Shown here piece by piece: positions 1 to 10,266 of a DNA stretch of 64,000 nt. Made by a program: the position numbers and the translations under genes. Numbering within the stretch: position 1 is the stretch's first letter; each line of letters starts with the position of its first letter. The notes beneath the pieces were generated by a model, which saw only the letters and a program-made list of their open reading frames with translations, had not been told where the DNA came from and made no database searches. The stretch is from Pyropia yezoensis (taxonomy: Eukaryota > Rhodophyta > Bangiophyceae > Bangiales > Bangiaceae), in assembly GCA_009829735.1 (NCBI GenBank), contig CM020618.1, positions 28,186,894 to 28,250,893 of the forward strand, read 5' to 3'.

Positions 1-2366
1 ACCAGACGATAAGCACCTGACGGCATTTACGTGCCATAAGGGCATATGGCAATGTACGCGGCTGCCCTCTGAGCTCTGCAACGCTCCAGCAACGTTCTAG
101 AGAGCTATGGATATAATCCTGGCTGGTGTGAAGTGGCAGACCTGCCTCGTGTATTTAGACGATGTCATCGTCTTTTCTCATTCTGACGAGGAGCACCTGC
201 ACCACTTGGAACACGTTTTGGGTCTCCTCAAGGAGAACGGCGTGTCGCTGAAGGCGTCCAAGTGCCACCTCTTTCAGAGCGAGGTCGAATATTTGGGACA
301 TGTCATCCGCCCAGGGCGGGTGTCCGTGAATGAGAAGAATACCGAAGCCCTGAAGGGGTTGCATTATCCACGTACACAGACGCAGCTGAAGAGCTTCTTG
401 GGCATGTGTGGGGTACACCGAAGGTTTGTCTCGAATTTCGCCCGTATCGCTCGACTGCTGAACGTGCTGACTAGTACACAATCAGCCAAGGAACTACCCT
501 CCTCCGACGGAGGAGACTTAATCGGCGTCCGAGGATCTTCGCGACTGCATCTTGAAGCCTTCTATTTAGGCCAACCCTCGGAAGGGAGCCCACTTCATTG
601 TGGAGGTGGACGCCAGCCATGAGCAACTGGGCTGTGCCTTGCTGCAACAATAAGAGGACGGGGAGTATCTCCCCGTAGGGTATTTTAGTCGGGGTCTATC
701 CCCGGCCGAGCGGAACAACTGTGCCACAGAAATTGAGGCACTCGGAGTGGCTTGGTCAGTGACCTACCTGCGTTCCTTCTTGGAAATATCCGAATTTCTG
801 GTACGCTGTGACCATTCTGCCCTCAATTCTGTGATGACAAGCAATAGCCCTAATCGACGCCTTACGGGCTGGAGGCTCCGCTTGGCGGAATTCTCGTACC
901 AAATTTAGCACAAACCGGGGAAGGACCACAAAATGGCTGATGCCCTGTCTCGCCTTCCTACGGATGGCTTGGATAGGACACCTTTAGATGACCAGATACC
1001 CTGGAAATTTATCATGACGCGCCTGCGGCGGGTCATCCGGGTTCCCGGAAGATGTACAGGACGATGCGCCAGTATTTTTATTGGCCCGCCCTAGTGGCGA
1101 ATGTATACGGGTATGTCTATAACTGCCCAGGATGCACCAAGAACCGCATATCGGATAGGAGGCATAAGTCTCCTATGAAGCTATTCCCCGACCATGAGCC
1201 ATTGCGATCGGTGGCCATGGATTTGCTGGGTCCCCTTCCGAAGACGGAGAATGGGCACACCATGCTCCTGGTGATGTGCGCCCGGTTCACCGAACTGGTG
1301 AGGGCGGTCCCACTATCGGACACGACTGCCCTTGGGGTAGCCTCTGCATTTATCGATCATTGGGTGGCTGCCTATGGCATCCCGGATTCCACTCTGACGG
1401 ACAACGGATTTCAGTTCGCGGCCATCTATTTCCAAGGACTCATGGGGCTCCTAGCGATACACAAACTATACGACTCCGTATCACCCACAGACCAACGGTC
1501 ATGTGGAATAGTATAACAAGACAATCATGCGGCAGCTACGGACGTATTCGTCCGAGCACCCGCGGGAATGGGATCGCTATGTGTCCCTCCTGACGACTGC
1601 ATATAATATGCAGGTACATTCGAGCACTGAGGTAGCCCCAATGACTTTTGTGAGCCCTCGGCGCTTGCAAGCCTCGAATATTGAGCGCTTACTTAAAGTA
1701 CGCTCTGTGGACACGGAAGATCCTGACGCCGACACGGCGGCGGTTCAATATGTGAAGGAAATGCGCCACCTAGTCCCCCGGATTAGGAAGAATTTGGATA
1801 AGGCCCAAGAATCCTACAAACGCGTTTATGACGCAGGTATACAACAAGATAAAGAGACTATGTCTCAAGGGGATTGGGTTTATGTAAAATCCTATTCTAA
1901 GGGGGGGACGAAAATGTTGTCTAGGTCGAAGGGACCGTATATGGTGGTACGCACAGACGGGCAACGGTTTCTTATTGAAACACCTACGGGAGAGCAGACC
2001 CAGAGTAAAGACAATATCACACGTGCTCCCCCGCCTAAGGCAGGGGACCCAGTGTGGATGCGGGCACGGGAAGCCCGGGACGCAAACGAATGCCCCGAGG
2101 AATTCCCGGGGAAGGACGTGTTCGAACAGATTGTCGGCCACCAGTGGGTGGAGGATGAAGACGGGAAGCCCGACTTCGACTTCCGGGCGCGGTGGTTTGG
2201 CCACGGTCCCGAAGGGGATACTTGGCATCCCAAGAAGGGTGTGCCACGGGCGGCTCTGCTGAAGTATGCCCGAAGGCACACGCTCCCCATCAGGGGACGG
2301 GACCAAGGGTCCCGACTATTCCCCCAAGCGGGGACGGAAGAAGAAGAATTGCAACGAACTCCCTAA
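1..2366 (+). mobile_element. Ty3/gypsy chromovirus A, 3' part of pol (broken)
   Basis: The sequence enters the element inside reverse transcriptase, so its 5' end lies outside the window. Parts in order: end of RT with the LVYLDDVIVF catalytic strand (about 149-178), RNase H remains (about 620-990), integrase zinc finger and core (about 1050-1700, with MDLLGPLP and HWVAAYGIPDSTLTDNG), integrase C-terminal domain, and a chromodomain (about 2115-2290, with RWFG and DTWHP), which places it among chromoviruses. Its RT and integrase resemble family D at 39-55 kb more than B or C. It is a fossil with at least three breaks. No LTR could be assigned to it with confidence. Confidence 0.9.
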
Positions 2367-4485
2367 GGGAGTGCCTGCAGAATTTGGATGAGTTCACAAT
2401 GCGCTCCAAGTGCACTGTGTCAGAGAAGGCTGCGCGAAGCACAGTGGGTTAGGCCTTTGCCCAATATTGGCGAGGTCGCCGGTTTCAAAGTTGGAGGTGT
2501 GTCCTCTTCAGTGGCGTCCGTACCGGTATTGGTGTGGAGGGGGTCGACGTCGACGGGGAACGGTGACGAAAGGCCGCCCTCTTCCCGCGCGTCCTGTTCG
2601 GATATTTTGTTTGCCGGACCCCCATGGGGTCCGCTGCACGGGGGTACCCCGAGCATGCCTTACAGATGACGGATACACTGGCAACTCGGTGCCAGTATGG
2701 CTCCAGGGGGACCCTAGGGGCCATCTGCACGGACGAGAGTACCCGATACTTGGGCGCAGAGATGAAGCGTGACCATCGGTCACCCTTGTGGAGGTCCCTT
2801 GGTCACCTCGGGATTTCCTTGTGGGAGCCTTAGACCCCAAGCCTTACCTTGAGCCCTATGCTGGAACTGGTCGCCACCCTTGAGATGGTTGACGTCTTGC
2901 CTACATGTCACCCATAGGGTGACGGGTAGTTGCGCCGAAGCGGCAGGGAAGAAGGAAGGGGGCCAGGCCCCTCCGAGTCCGCCAGCTGTGGTGCAGGTAC
3001 CTCGACCGGCGAAGCCGGACCGGCATCACCCCGGCCGCTCCCGGCGTCGTCCAAAAGGACGTCGCCCGGAGCGGCGGGTGGCATCCGCGTGGCCAGAAGG
3101 CCACGGGGAGAGGAAGAAGCCGACAGGGATACGGGTCCGCCGCCGTCACCCATGGTGGCGTTGTGGTCCGATGGCCCCAATGGGGAAGCCATGACTGGCC
3201 GCTCTCCACAGGAGACGAAGAGGGGAAGTACGTGGATGCCACCCCCACCCTTAGGGTGAGGAAGAGGGGGACACGCGCAGACCGTTCGCAGCGAGAGGCA
3301 GCGAAGGAGGGGAGGAGACGGTGGCCGCCCTCGCGGCGAGCACCCGTTGCCACCCCTCCCGCTCCGATCCAACCCTTACGGGTTGGCAGGCGGCCTTCTT
3401 CTACCCCTCGGCCCCCAATCACAGGGCTGAGGGGTGTGCACAGAAGGCCCCCCCAACCCCTCGCTCCCGGCTATGCCAGGAGAGCCAGTCCCCTCACGTC
3501 CCCACCCTTTGCGTGCAGGGCTGTGGGAGGCGACGGGCCCTATCCTTGCTGCGTCCCCCACCCCTCGGGTGGTGGTTTGACGGGGATGTCTCCACGTATC
3601 CCCCCCTGTCGCTCGACGGGGGCGGCCACGATTGTCTCCCCAAGGGGGAAAAATATGGGGCCGAGCTGACCCGGTGTCATCCACCCCTCCCCATGGGATG
3701 GGTGCACTCGGCGGTGGGGACGGCATGTTGCCAAGTGGCATTGCCTTTGCCGCCCGTTGGGCTCCCGGGAGATTTTTGCCCCGGTGTCAGGGTCGCGGGT
3801 CGCAACCCCCTGGAGGTGTGGGAAGTGTAGGGACCGCATGGGCCCTCCACGTGCGGGGACCCCGTAGAGATCGCGTCGCACCCCTGTGCCCACCTTCCTA
3901 GTGAGGAGGACGGGGCCGATTTGGCCCCTTGGGATTTTACTGGCTTCCGATTGGTCCGCTCCTATGGAGATGGGACCGGGTCGCCATTGGTTCTGGAGCC
4001 CATATTGGGATTACCAGTGTATGGGAATTTCCCCTGACCGGAATTGGCCATTGGTCAATATTCCGGGATGGGATGCATTTGGGGTTTGGATTTTGATTGT
4101 GTATTTTGCGTGATTGTGAGATTGGGGAGATCCTGAGTGTTGGCACCAATGTCCGGCGGGGCTCCTCTTCCCCGTATCTTGGAGGTTCCCGCCCCGCCGG
4201 AGGGAATGATCTGTGGGGGAGGGGGCCCTCCGGACATGTTGGAGGGTTCTTGTTGGCCCGCACGTGGCCCGGTGTGGAGGGTTGCTGGGTGTGGGTGAGA
4301 GAGGGTAAGAGTGTGCGTGGGGGTGCGCGTTGCTTCCCCCTTCGAAAGAAAACAGACTTGCGTGTGCCTGAACACTGTCGTCTTGGTCGCGGATCCCCGC
4401 GTGATCCAGCCAGGCGGTCGGCGGTTCGGTATCTCTCCTGTCTCCCCGCGTTCTTGGTGGGTTGTTTCTCTGTGTGTTCTGTGTG
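2367..4485. other. Gene-free GC-rich stretch after element A
   Basis: I see no confident gene in these 2.1 kb. Open stretches on the minus strand between about 2485 and 3420 are Pro/Ser/Arg-rich and could be the worn remains of an antisense frame like those of elements B, C and D, but this is weak. Between about 3940 and 4130 there are several CCAAT/ATTGG boxes in AT-richer DNA, which may be an old LTR or promoter. I found no paired repeat that would prove an LTR. Confidence 0.4.
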
Positions 4486-4995
4486 CTACGCGCCTAAGAC
4501 ACGTAAAACCACTACATCCTCCTCATATTCAACACCATGCTCTCCAATACAGGAGAAGTACACCATACGTACATCGGACCACTTCGACTTCAGGGTTTCA
4601 CCAGTGCGGATGTGAGGGTGCGAATTAGGATCGGCGCCCCCATCGGCACACTCGGTAGGTACGTCAAATGATGAAGAGCCGTTAAACATCGGGGCCACAA
4701 CGACAACCCAAGCAGCCCCTCGAGAGCTCCTGGCATCTTGCTGCTGGCAAGACATCACCCGCAGTAACGTGACAATTCCTGCCGCCACCTCCGGGGTGCA
4801 CAGCACGTGCGCCAGGCGGGCCTTCTCATGCTCGGTGCAGGCGGGGGCCCGAGGCGTCGACGCCCTTCCGGTGTGGGGGTTGAACGCACCCCTCGGACTA
4901 GGGGCATCCCTCTTCAGGGGGAGGCGGATCGCGGCGACCCCTGCCCCTGACCAATAGGGGGCAGGTGGTGGTCGCTCATCCCTCGGGAGGGGCAC
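4486..4995 (-). CDS. Hypothetical protein segment, possible exon of the SAP-domain gene
   Basis: The best coding part runs from about residue 55 (EHEKARLAHVLCTPEVAAGI) through a DPNSHPHIRTG segment to LKSKWSDV. A helical start followed by an His/Pro/Arg patch and a KSKW motif looks like a conserved DNA-binding or transposon-associated domain. I recall similar layouts in oomycete and algal proteins but cannot name the family. A GTACGT sequence right after KSKWSDV could be a splice donor, in which case the last 20 or so residues are intronic. It lies on the same strand as, and downstream of, the SAP-domain frame at 5432-5971, with 436 bp between them. It may be exon 2 of the same gene or an independent remnant. 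The N-terminal 45 residues are Pro/Arg-rich and may not be coding. Confidence 0.45.
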   Translation of the reverse strand: MPLPRDERPPPAPYWSGAGVAAIRLPLKRDAPSPRGAFNPHTGRASTPRAPACTEHEKARLAHVLCTPEVAAGIVTLLRVMSCQQQDARSSRGAAWVVVVAPMFNGSSSFDVPTECADGGADPNSHPHIRTGETLKSKWSDVRMVYFSCIGEHGVEYEEDVVVLRVLGA

Positions 4996-5431
4996 GCCAC
5001 GTCATCCTCGCTGGATCCCCCCATGAATGGGGGGGGTAAGATACGAACATATCGGGTAGAGCGATTACGCCCGCCCGATTGGAATTGGCCTTCTGGCCAG
5101 TGAAGGGAAGCTATCTAGGGCGGGCTACTTCCGCCCCAATCTGGCCGAGATTTAGTGAGATCCCTCCACTGAGCGTGTATTGCGTGGAGAGATGTGTTGG
5201 AGGGCTCTAAGTGTTTTGATTGGGTGTTTAGTGTAGAGAGTGTTGGCCCGCACTCCGGGGCCCCACAGCGGGCCCTGGACCGGCGGGCCAAAGAGGGATA
5301 TCTGCGCGTGGGGCTGTGCCCGTTGCTTCCCCCTCACAAACAGTCAACCTGGCGTTACCCTCGTGTTCCCCGTCCCGGACGCTTCCATCTTCGCGTGGAG
5401 CTTTACGTTCCGGCGGTTCTGACTCCAGGGT
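4996..5431. other. Region between the two minus-strand coding stretches
   Basis: This 436-bp stretch may be an intron of the SAP-domain gene or inserted DNA. A segment near 5245-5345 (GTTGGCCCGCAC ... GTTGCTTCCCCCT) loosely resembles 4253-4340, so a diverged short repeat may be present on both sides. No protein-coding signal was seen. Confidence 0.3.
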
Positions 5432-5971
5432 TTATTCCCCGGGCTCCCCACCATCTCCTTCAAGAGGATAAGGTACCCCGTTGGTGTGGGCTTGCGCCGA
5501 GACAAGCACCACACCCGAATCCCACGGCCTGGCCGACCCCACCAGAAATGCCGCAGTGATGCCTGACAGGGTCCCAGTTGGAAGCGCAGTCGACGATGCA
5601 GCCGCTTCGGGTTGGGCAGCGGCCGCAGTTACGCCGCCCAGGTCGGAAGGAGCATTAGGCGGTACCGCCAGCATCGGCTCGTCGTTTAGCTGGCCCGATG
5701 TGGGGGGTGCCTGTCCAGGGGGTTTGGCAGCGGCCTCCGCCCCAGCGGCCGCCACCCCCGCTCCTGTGGCCGCTGCCCCTACGGCCGCCGCCCCTGTCGC
5801 CGCAGCCCCTGCCGCCGCAGCCCCTGCGGGGGCCGGGCGGTCAGCGTTGGCCCGAAGCGCCACGCCATTCGTGCGGCAGCGTTCGATGAGGGCCGGCTTG
5901 AAGCCGACGGTAGAAAGGCTACGTTCGCCCAGCAACATGCGGAGCATCTCAACGGTAATGCGAGACGCCAT
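5432..5971 (-). CDS. SAP-domain protein, N-terminal exon or fragment
   Basis: Residues about 4-38 match the SAP motif, a short helix-turn-helix that binds AT-rich DNA: ITVEMLRMLLGERSLSTVGF followed by KPALIERC. A low-complexity Ala/Gly/Pro linker follows (about residues 45-90), then a less repetitive segment. The ATG at 5971 is placed one residue before the usual start of such domains and fits well. SAP domains normally sit on nuclear, chromatin-linked or transposon proteins, so a nuclear role is inferred. The frame stops at 5432; a GGTACC near 5483 could serve as a donor to the coding stretch at 4486-4995. The start faces the protease/NB-ARC gene across 475 bp, so the two may share a promoter region. 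It could instead be part of a mobile element. Confidence 0.55.
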   Translation of the reverse strand: MASRITVEMLRMLLGERSLSTVGFKPALIERCRTNGVALRANADRPAPAGAAAAGAAATGAAAVGAAATGAGVAAAGAEAAAKPPGQAPPTSGQLNDEPMLAVPPNAPSDLGGVTAAAAQPEAAASSTALPTGTLSGITAAFLVGSARPWDSGVVLVSAQAHTNGVPYPLEGDGGEPGE

Positions 5972-6229
5972 GATGGTCCGAAGTTGGCAGGGATATGGTT
6001 AAGGGTTAGGGAAAGGTCTGTACGATGGCTCAGCGGAGGTGACCGACGGGAGGTTGCGGACAAGTGTGGAGTGGAGTGAGGACGCTGGCGCCGACGTCGA
6101 GCCCTACGAGAAATTAAAAGAAATGGCGACTGATCGAGGACTACTTGGGAGGCGTCGAAATGACTTAAATGGCTCAATTATTGTTTTCTGGCACTTACGC
6201 CAGTGCACCCCGGCGAGGCCCCGCGAGTG

Positions 6230-6256
6230 AACATACGCGGCGTCGCCGCGTATGTT
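6230..6256. promoter_or_regulatory. Perfect 12-bp inverted repeat in a divergent promoter region
   Basis: AACATACGCGGC at 6230-6241 is followed by a 3-bp spacer and its exact complement at 6245-6256. It sits in the 475 bp between the SAP frame (start 5971, minus) and the protease gene (start 6447, plus). A dimeric transcription-factor site or an RNA hairpin in the 5' leader are both possible. The rest of 5972-6446 shows only an AT-richer stretch near 6105-6190. Confidence 0.45.
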
Positions 6257-6446
6257 GAGGTGCCGGGATGCACCGCGGGCGCCATCCGTTCATTTCATGT
6301 GCGAGCCTGTCCACGAGCGCCTTGCCAGCGTGCACCAACAGATTGCCAACGAAGACAAGGGCCAAGGAGGGGGAGCGCCGCTCTGTGAAGCTTTGGACGG
6401 TGACCGGGACAACAGCCTCTGCGGCGTCGAACAGTAGGTGTGAAAC

Positions 6447-7160
6447 ATGGACGGCCGTCCCGGGCGCTTGTCGGCGGGCGACTCTGCCGGCGGCTCATGC
6501 ACGGATCCCCTCAACGAGCAGTGGACGTGGAAGGTCGAAGCCTGCAAGGATTCGGTATGTCTTTTGACGGTCGTTCACGGAAACGGCGAGATTTGGAAGG
6601 GCACGGGCTGGGTGGTGCGCAACGACGGAATAGTTGCGGCGCTCGTGTCGGCCCGCCATGTCTTCCGGTATGCATTGGCTGTCGAGGACAAAGGAGCTGG
6701 GATGGCTCTTACGGGTACCGTATCAGCCACCTTCGGTAGCGGTGAGACGGTGGATTTGTCCAACGCGCGCGCCTTGCTGGCCCCAGAGAACTCGGATGAC
6801 GGGGCATCCCGGCAGCCCGACGTAGCAGTCTTAGTCCTGCCGCCGGGGCGAAGCTTCCCGGCTCGGCCTGTTCCATGCCTGGTGGATACGACGCGCGCCT
6901 CCGAGGTCAGCGGTGGCGGTAAATGCTCGTTGTTGCACTATCCTGCGGGAGCCACACAAGTCGTGCTGGAGCCCCATGGGCAGCTGGATATCAACGAGTT
7001 GTCCGGTTCTAACTTGTCGCCGCCATGGGAGGTGCGGTTCCAGGCGCGGACGGCGCCAGGCTCCTCTGGCGGCATGCTCCTTGATGCCGACTGCCGAGGT
7101 ACGAAGAAGAGAGATTGGGTCAGCAGGGAGGGGCAAGAGCGTGTCGCGGACGTTCATTGA
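6447..7160 (+). CDS. Trypsin-like serine protease module (probable first exon of NB-ARC/TPR gene)
   Basis: This is a trypsin-fold serine protease of the kind found at the N terminus of NLR/STAND proteins. The catalytic triad can be read: His71 in VSARHVF, Asp125 in QPDVAVLVLP and Ser207 in the APGSSGGM oxyanion loop. YPAG (about residues 165-168) is typical of the family. The ATG at 6447 has a good AAACATGG context. After GGMLLDADC the frame drifts and stops at 7160, which is too early for the last strand of the fold. A donor GTACGA at 7099 and an acceptor CAG ending at 7414 are in matching phase and would lead into LLSVVHGRLGD, a good last beta strand. I therefore infer an intron at about 7099-7414 and one gene with the next entry. 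The product is probably cytoplasmic, with the protease as effector released on activation. Confidence 0.75.
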   Translation: MDGRPGRLSAGDSAGGSCTDPLNEQWTWKVEACKDSVCLLTVVHGNGEIWKGTGWVVRNDGIVAALVSARHVFRYALAVEDKGAGMALTGTVSATFGSGETVDLSNARALLAPENSDDGASRQPDVAVLVLPPGRSFPARPVPCLVDTTRASEVSGGGKCSLLHYPAGATQVVLEPHGQLDINELSGSNLSPPWEVRFQARTAPGSSGGMLLDADCRGTKKRDWVSREGQERVADVH

Positions 7161-7299
7161 TGTTGCAGAACCATGAACGTCTCGATCGCAGATGCTGTAT
7201 GATGGCCGGGGCGTAGAGTACACGGTGGCCTGTCGTGTGGGCACATGTCGACTAACCACCAGCCGTTGTCTCCCTTAGGCTGCTTGCGTTGGATGCCGG

Positions 7300-10266
7300 T
7301 TGCCTTTGCCTCTGCTACGTATGTCATTTGGTCTACACCTCTATTTGCTTATTTTGCCATCAGCGTTTGCGGTGCATGTGCGCGCCAAGGGCGCCAGTGG
7401 AGTTAGGCGCGCAGTGCTGCTGTCCGTAGTCCACGGTCGGCTGGGAGACGCGTCTCCGTGGCACGACGTTGCGCCGGTCGAGCACCAGAGGGTGCGGGCC
7501 TTCCACCTTCCGCAGGTGTCTGACTTTTTCATCGGTCGCAGAGAGGCGTTGAAGAAGTTGACGCAAAAAGTTCGGGAGAAGGGCGCGGCGGTGGTGGCGT
7601 CGACGGGTCTCCCCGGTGTCGGGAAGAGCTTTCTTGCAATTAAGTGGGCACACACACAGCGCCAGATGGGCGTCTACAGCGTCATCGCGTGGCTCCGTGC
7701 GGAGCGCATCCGCGACCTGGAGGCTGACTTGGTCACCCTTGGCAAGTGGCTGGGCTTCATCACGGCCAGCGCAGGCCAGTCTAGGCGCAACCGGGCGCTC
7801 TCCATCACGGCCCACTTGGAGGCGCGTCCCGGCGTCGGCACGCTTCTGGTGTTCGATAACGCTCGGTCCTTCCAGGACCTGGAAGAGTTTGTGCCAAAGG
7901 GCGACGGTTGCAACTCGCTCTTCACCGCGCGGGACAGCAATCTGTTCCCCACCAGCGCCTTGCTGCCGCTGTGTCCGTTTACCATGAAGGAGTCGCTGGC
8001 GCTGCTGCGGGTGGTCAGTGGGATGGAACTGGACGGCGCCTCTGAGCTGCATGCGATGGAATTGTGCGATGAGGTCGGTCACCTTCCTTTGGCGGTTCAC
8101 TTCTTGGCAACCTACGCCGCGCGAAGCGGCCTGGAGTTTGCGGAGGTGCTCAAGCGCGTACAGGGCAAAGTGATGTTGGCCCGACCGTTGACTGTAGAGG
8201 GGCAACTTGATTACGCTGGTCGCAAGTCGGTGGTTGGCGCCGTGCAACTAGTTCTTGACCAGCTCGATGACGCTAACCGCGCTTCGCTCAACCGACTGAC
8301 CATGTTGGCCCCGGACCGGGTGCCGCAGGATGCACTGCTCCGCGGGGCCGAGACTGACCGACTACTGGACTTCTCGATCGTTTCCTACCCCGATGTCGGT
8401 TTTATCAGCATTCACCGGCTGGTACAAAGTGTTGCTTTGGGGCGGATGCCGCGGCATGTGCGGAAGCAAGTAGCTAATGAGTTGCTTGACTCAATGCTAG
8501 AGTTCACCAAGGACTTTTCTGACGCGAATCAAGAGTCGTGGGAGCCGGTCCGGGTCATCTCGACGCACGCCGAGGCTCTGCTACGGAAGATGGACGTCGA
8601 AACACGAGATGAATCCGCCGAACGAACAAGCAGTAGCGCACGGTGGGACTTGGTCGAACGCTTACGCAAGTACTTCATTGCCACAGCTGCTTTCGACCCG
8701 GCTGCGCTTGAAGCAGCGTTGCGTTGGTCGCGCTTTCTGATGTCGGAGATGAGCGCCCTTCTTGGGCCTCGACACAGCGGGTCGATCAGTGCCGTGATGA
8801 CTACCGCCGGGGTGCTCGAGAGCTGCGGCCAATTTGTCGAGGCGGAGGAGCTGTACCGGGCGGTGGAGAGGTCAAACGTGGAGTCACTCGGCGACGACCA
8901 TCCAAGTGTGGCTACGACGCGTCGCAGCATTGCAGACTTACTTGTGAAGACGGGAAAATTTGATGAGGCGCTGGTGCTGTACCAGAGAGTCGAGAAGGCC
9001 GAGGTTGCGGCGCTCGGCGATGACCACCCAAACGTGGCCACGACCCGGGACGGCACTGCACGCTTGTTGGTGGAAACGGGCAGGCTTGATGAGGCTTTGA
9101 TGCTGTATCGGGCAGTCGAAAGGACTCAGGTGGCGGCGCTCGGCCACGGACACTCAAGTGTTGCAACTACGAGGCTGGGCATCGCCGGCGTCCTGGCTGA
9201 TATGGGCAAGTTAGACGAGGCACTCGTGCTGTACCGGGTGGTCGAGGAGGCTGAGGTGGTGGCGCTCGGTGACGGCCACCCGACCCTGGCATCCACGCGC
9301 AACAAGATTGCAGGCGTGCTGGCGAATATGGGTAAGTTCGAGGAGGCGCTGGTGCTGTACCGGGCGGTCGAGATTGTCAAGATGGCGGAGCTCGGTGACG
9401 TCCACCCGGCCGTGGCTTCCACGTGCTACAACATTGCAGGCGTGCTGGCGGATATGGGCAAGTTAGACGAGGCGCTCGTGCAGTACCGGGTGGTCGAGGA
9501 GGCTGAGCTGGCGGCGCTGGGTGACGGCCACCCGGCCGTGGCTTCCACGCGCTACAACATTGCTTGCGTGCTGGCGGATACGGGCAAGTTCGAGGAGGCG
9601 CTGGTGCTGTACCGGGTGGTCGAGGAGGCTGAGGTGGCGGCGCTCGGTGACGGCCACCCGTCCGTAGCAACCACACGCCACAACATTGCTGGCGTGCTGG
9701 CGAATATGGGCAAGTTCGAGGAGGCGCTGGTGCTGTACCGGGCGGTCGAGAATGTCAAGGTGGCGGCGCTCGGTGACGGCCACCCGTCCGTAGCAACCAC
9801 GCGCCACAACATTGCTGGCGTGCTGGCGAATATGGGCAAGTTCGAGGAGGCGCTCGTGCTGTACCGGGTGGTCGAGGAGGCTGAGGTGGCGGCGCTCGGT
9901 GACGGCCACCCGTCCGTAGCATCCACGCGCCACAACATTGCAGGCGTGCTGGCGAATATGGGCGAGTTCGAGGAGGCGCTGGTGCTGTACCGGGCGGTCG
10001 AGAATGTCAAGGTGGCGGCGCTCGGTGACGGCCACCCGTCCGTAGCAACCACGCGCCACAACATTGCAGGCGTGCTGGCGGATACGGGCAAGTTAGATGA
10101 GGCGCTCGTCCTGTACCGGGTGGTCGAGGAGGCTGAGCTGGTGGAGCTCGGTGACGGCCACCCGACCCTGGCATCCACGCGCAACAAGATTGCAGGCGTG
10201 CTGGCGAAGATGGGTGAGCAAGTTCGAGGAGGCGCTGGTGCTGTTCCGGGGGGTCGAGGAGGCTGA
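7300..10266 (+). CDS. NB-ARC ATPase with tandem TPR repeats (NLR/STAND-like protein)
   Basis: This is an NLR-type signalling ATPase. Numbering from the first in-frame ATG at 7300: linker with FIGRREAL (77-84), P-loop GLPGVGKS (103-110), Walker B/kinase-2 strand TLLVFDNA (181-188), an RNBS-B-like Arg strand (204-214), GHLPLAV (the GLPL motif, 260-266), then a winged-helix and linker region (about 300-500). From residue 511 a kinesin-light-chain-type TPR array has eleven 42-residue units plus a twelfth in another frame. Residues 1 to about 38 look intronic, so the true exon probably begins at 7415 and continues the protease at 6447. By analogy the TPRs sense or scaffold, the ATPase oligomerises, and the protease acts. 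Unit 12 is shifted by a 4-bp GAGC insertion at 10216-10219. In the shifted frame coding-like sequence runs to a TAA at 10337-10339, where AATAAA overlaps the stop. Either this is a recent mutation or the C-terminus is truncated. Confidence 0.8.
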   Translation: MPLPLLRMSFGLHLYLLILPSAFAVHVRAKGASGVRRAVLLSVVHGRLGDASPWHDVAPVEHQRVRAFHLPQVSDFFIGRREALKKLTQKVREKGAAVVASTGLPGVGKSFLAIKWAHTQRQMGVYSVIAWLRAERIRDLEADLVTLGKWLGFITASAGQSRRNRALSITAHLEARPGVGTLLVFDNARSFQDLEEFVPKGDGCNSLFTARDSNLFPTSALLPLCPFTMKESLALLRVVSGMELDGASELHAMELCDEVGHLPLAVHFLATYAARSGLEFAEVLKRVQGKVMLARPLTVEGQLDYAGRKSVVGAVQLVLDQLDDANRASLNRLTMLAPDRVPQDALLRGAETDRLLDFSIVSYPDVGFISIHRLVQSVALGRMPRHVRKQVANELLDSMLEFTKDFSDANQESWEPVRVISTHAEALLRKMDVETRDESAERTSSSARWDLVERLRKYFIATAAFDPAALEAALRWSRFLMSEMSALLGPRHSGSISAVMTTAGVLESCGQFVEAEELYRAVERSNVESLGDDHPSVATTRRSIADLLVKTGKFDEALVLYQRVEKAEVAALGDDHPNVATTRDGTARLLVETGRLDEALMLYRAVERTQVAALGHGHSSVATTRLGIAGVLADMGKLDEALVLYRVVEEAEVVALGDGHPTLASTRNKIAGVLANMGKFEEALVLYRAVEIVKMAELGDVHPAVASTCYNIAGVLADMGKLDEALVQYRVVEEAELAALGDGHPAVASTRYNIACVLADTGKFEEALVLYRVVEEAEVAALGDGHPSVATTRHNIAGVLANMGKFEEALVLYRAVENVKVAALGDGHPSVATTRHNIAGVLANMGKFEEALVLYRVVEEAEVAALGDGHPSVASTRHNIAGVLANMGEFEEALVLYRAVENVKVAALGDGHPSVATTRHNIAGVLADTGKLDEALVLYRVVEEAELVELGDGHPTLASTRNKIAGVLAKMGEQVRGGAGAVPGGRGG

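Noticed and set aside
4253-5345. Two loosely similar GC-rich segments that could be an LTR pair for element A
   Set aside because: Only short blocks match (GTTGGCCCGCAC, GTTGCTTCCCCCT); no clear ends or target-site repeats.
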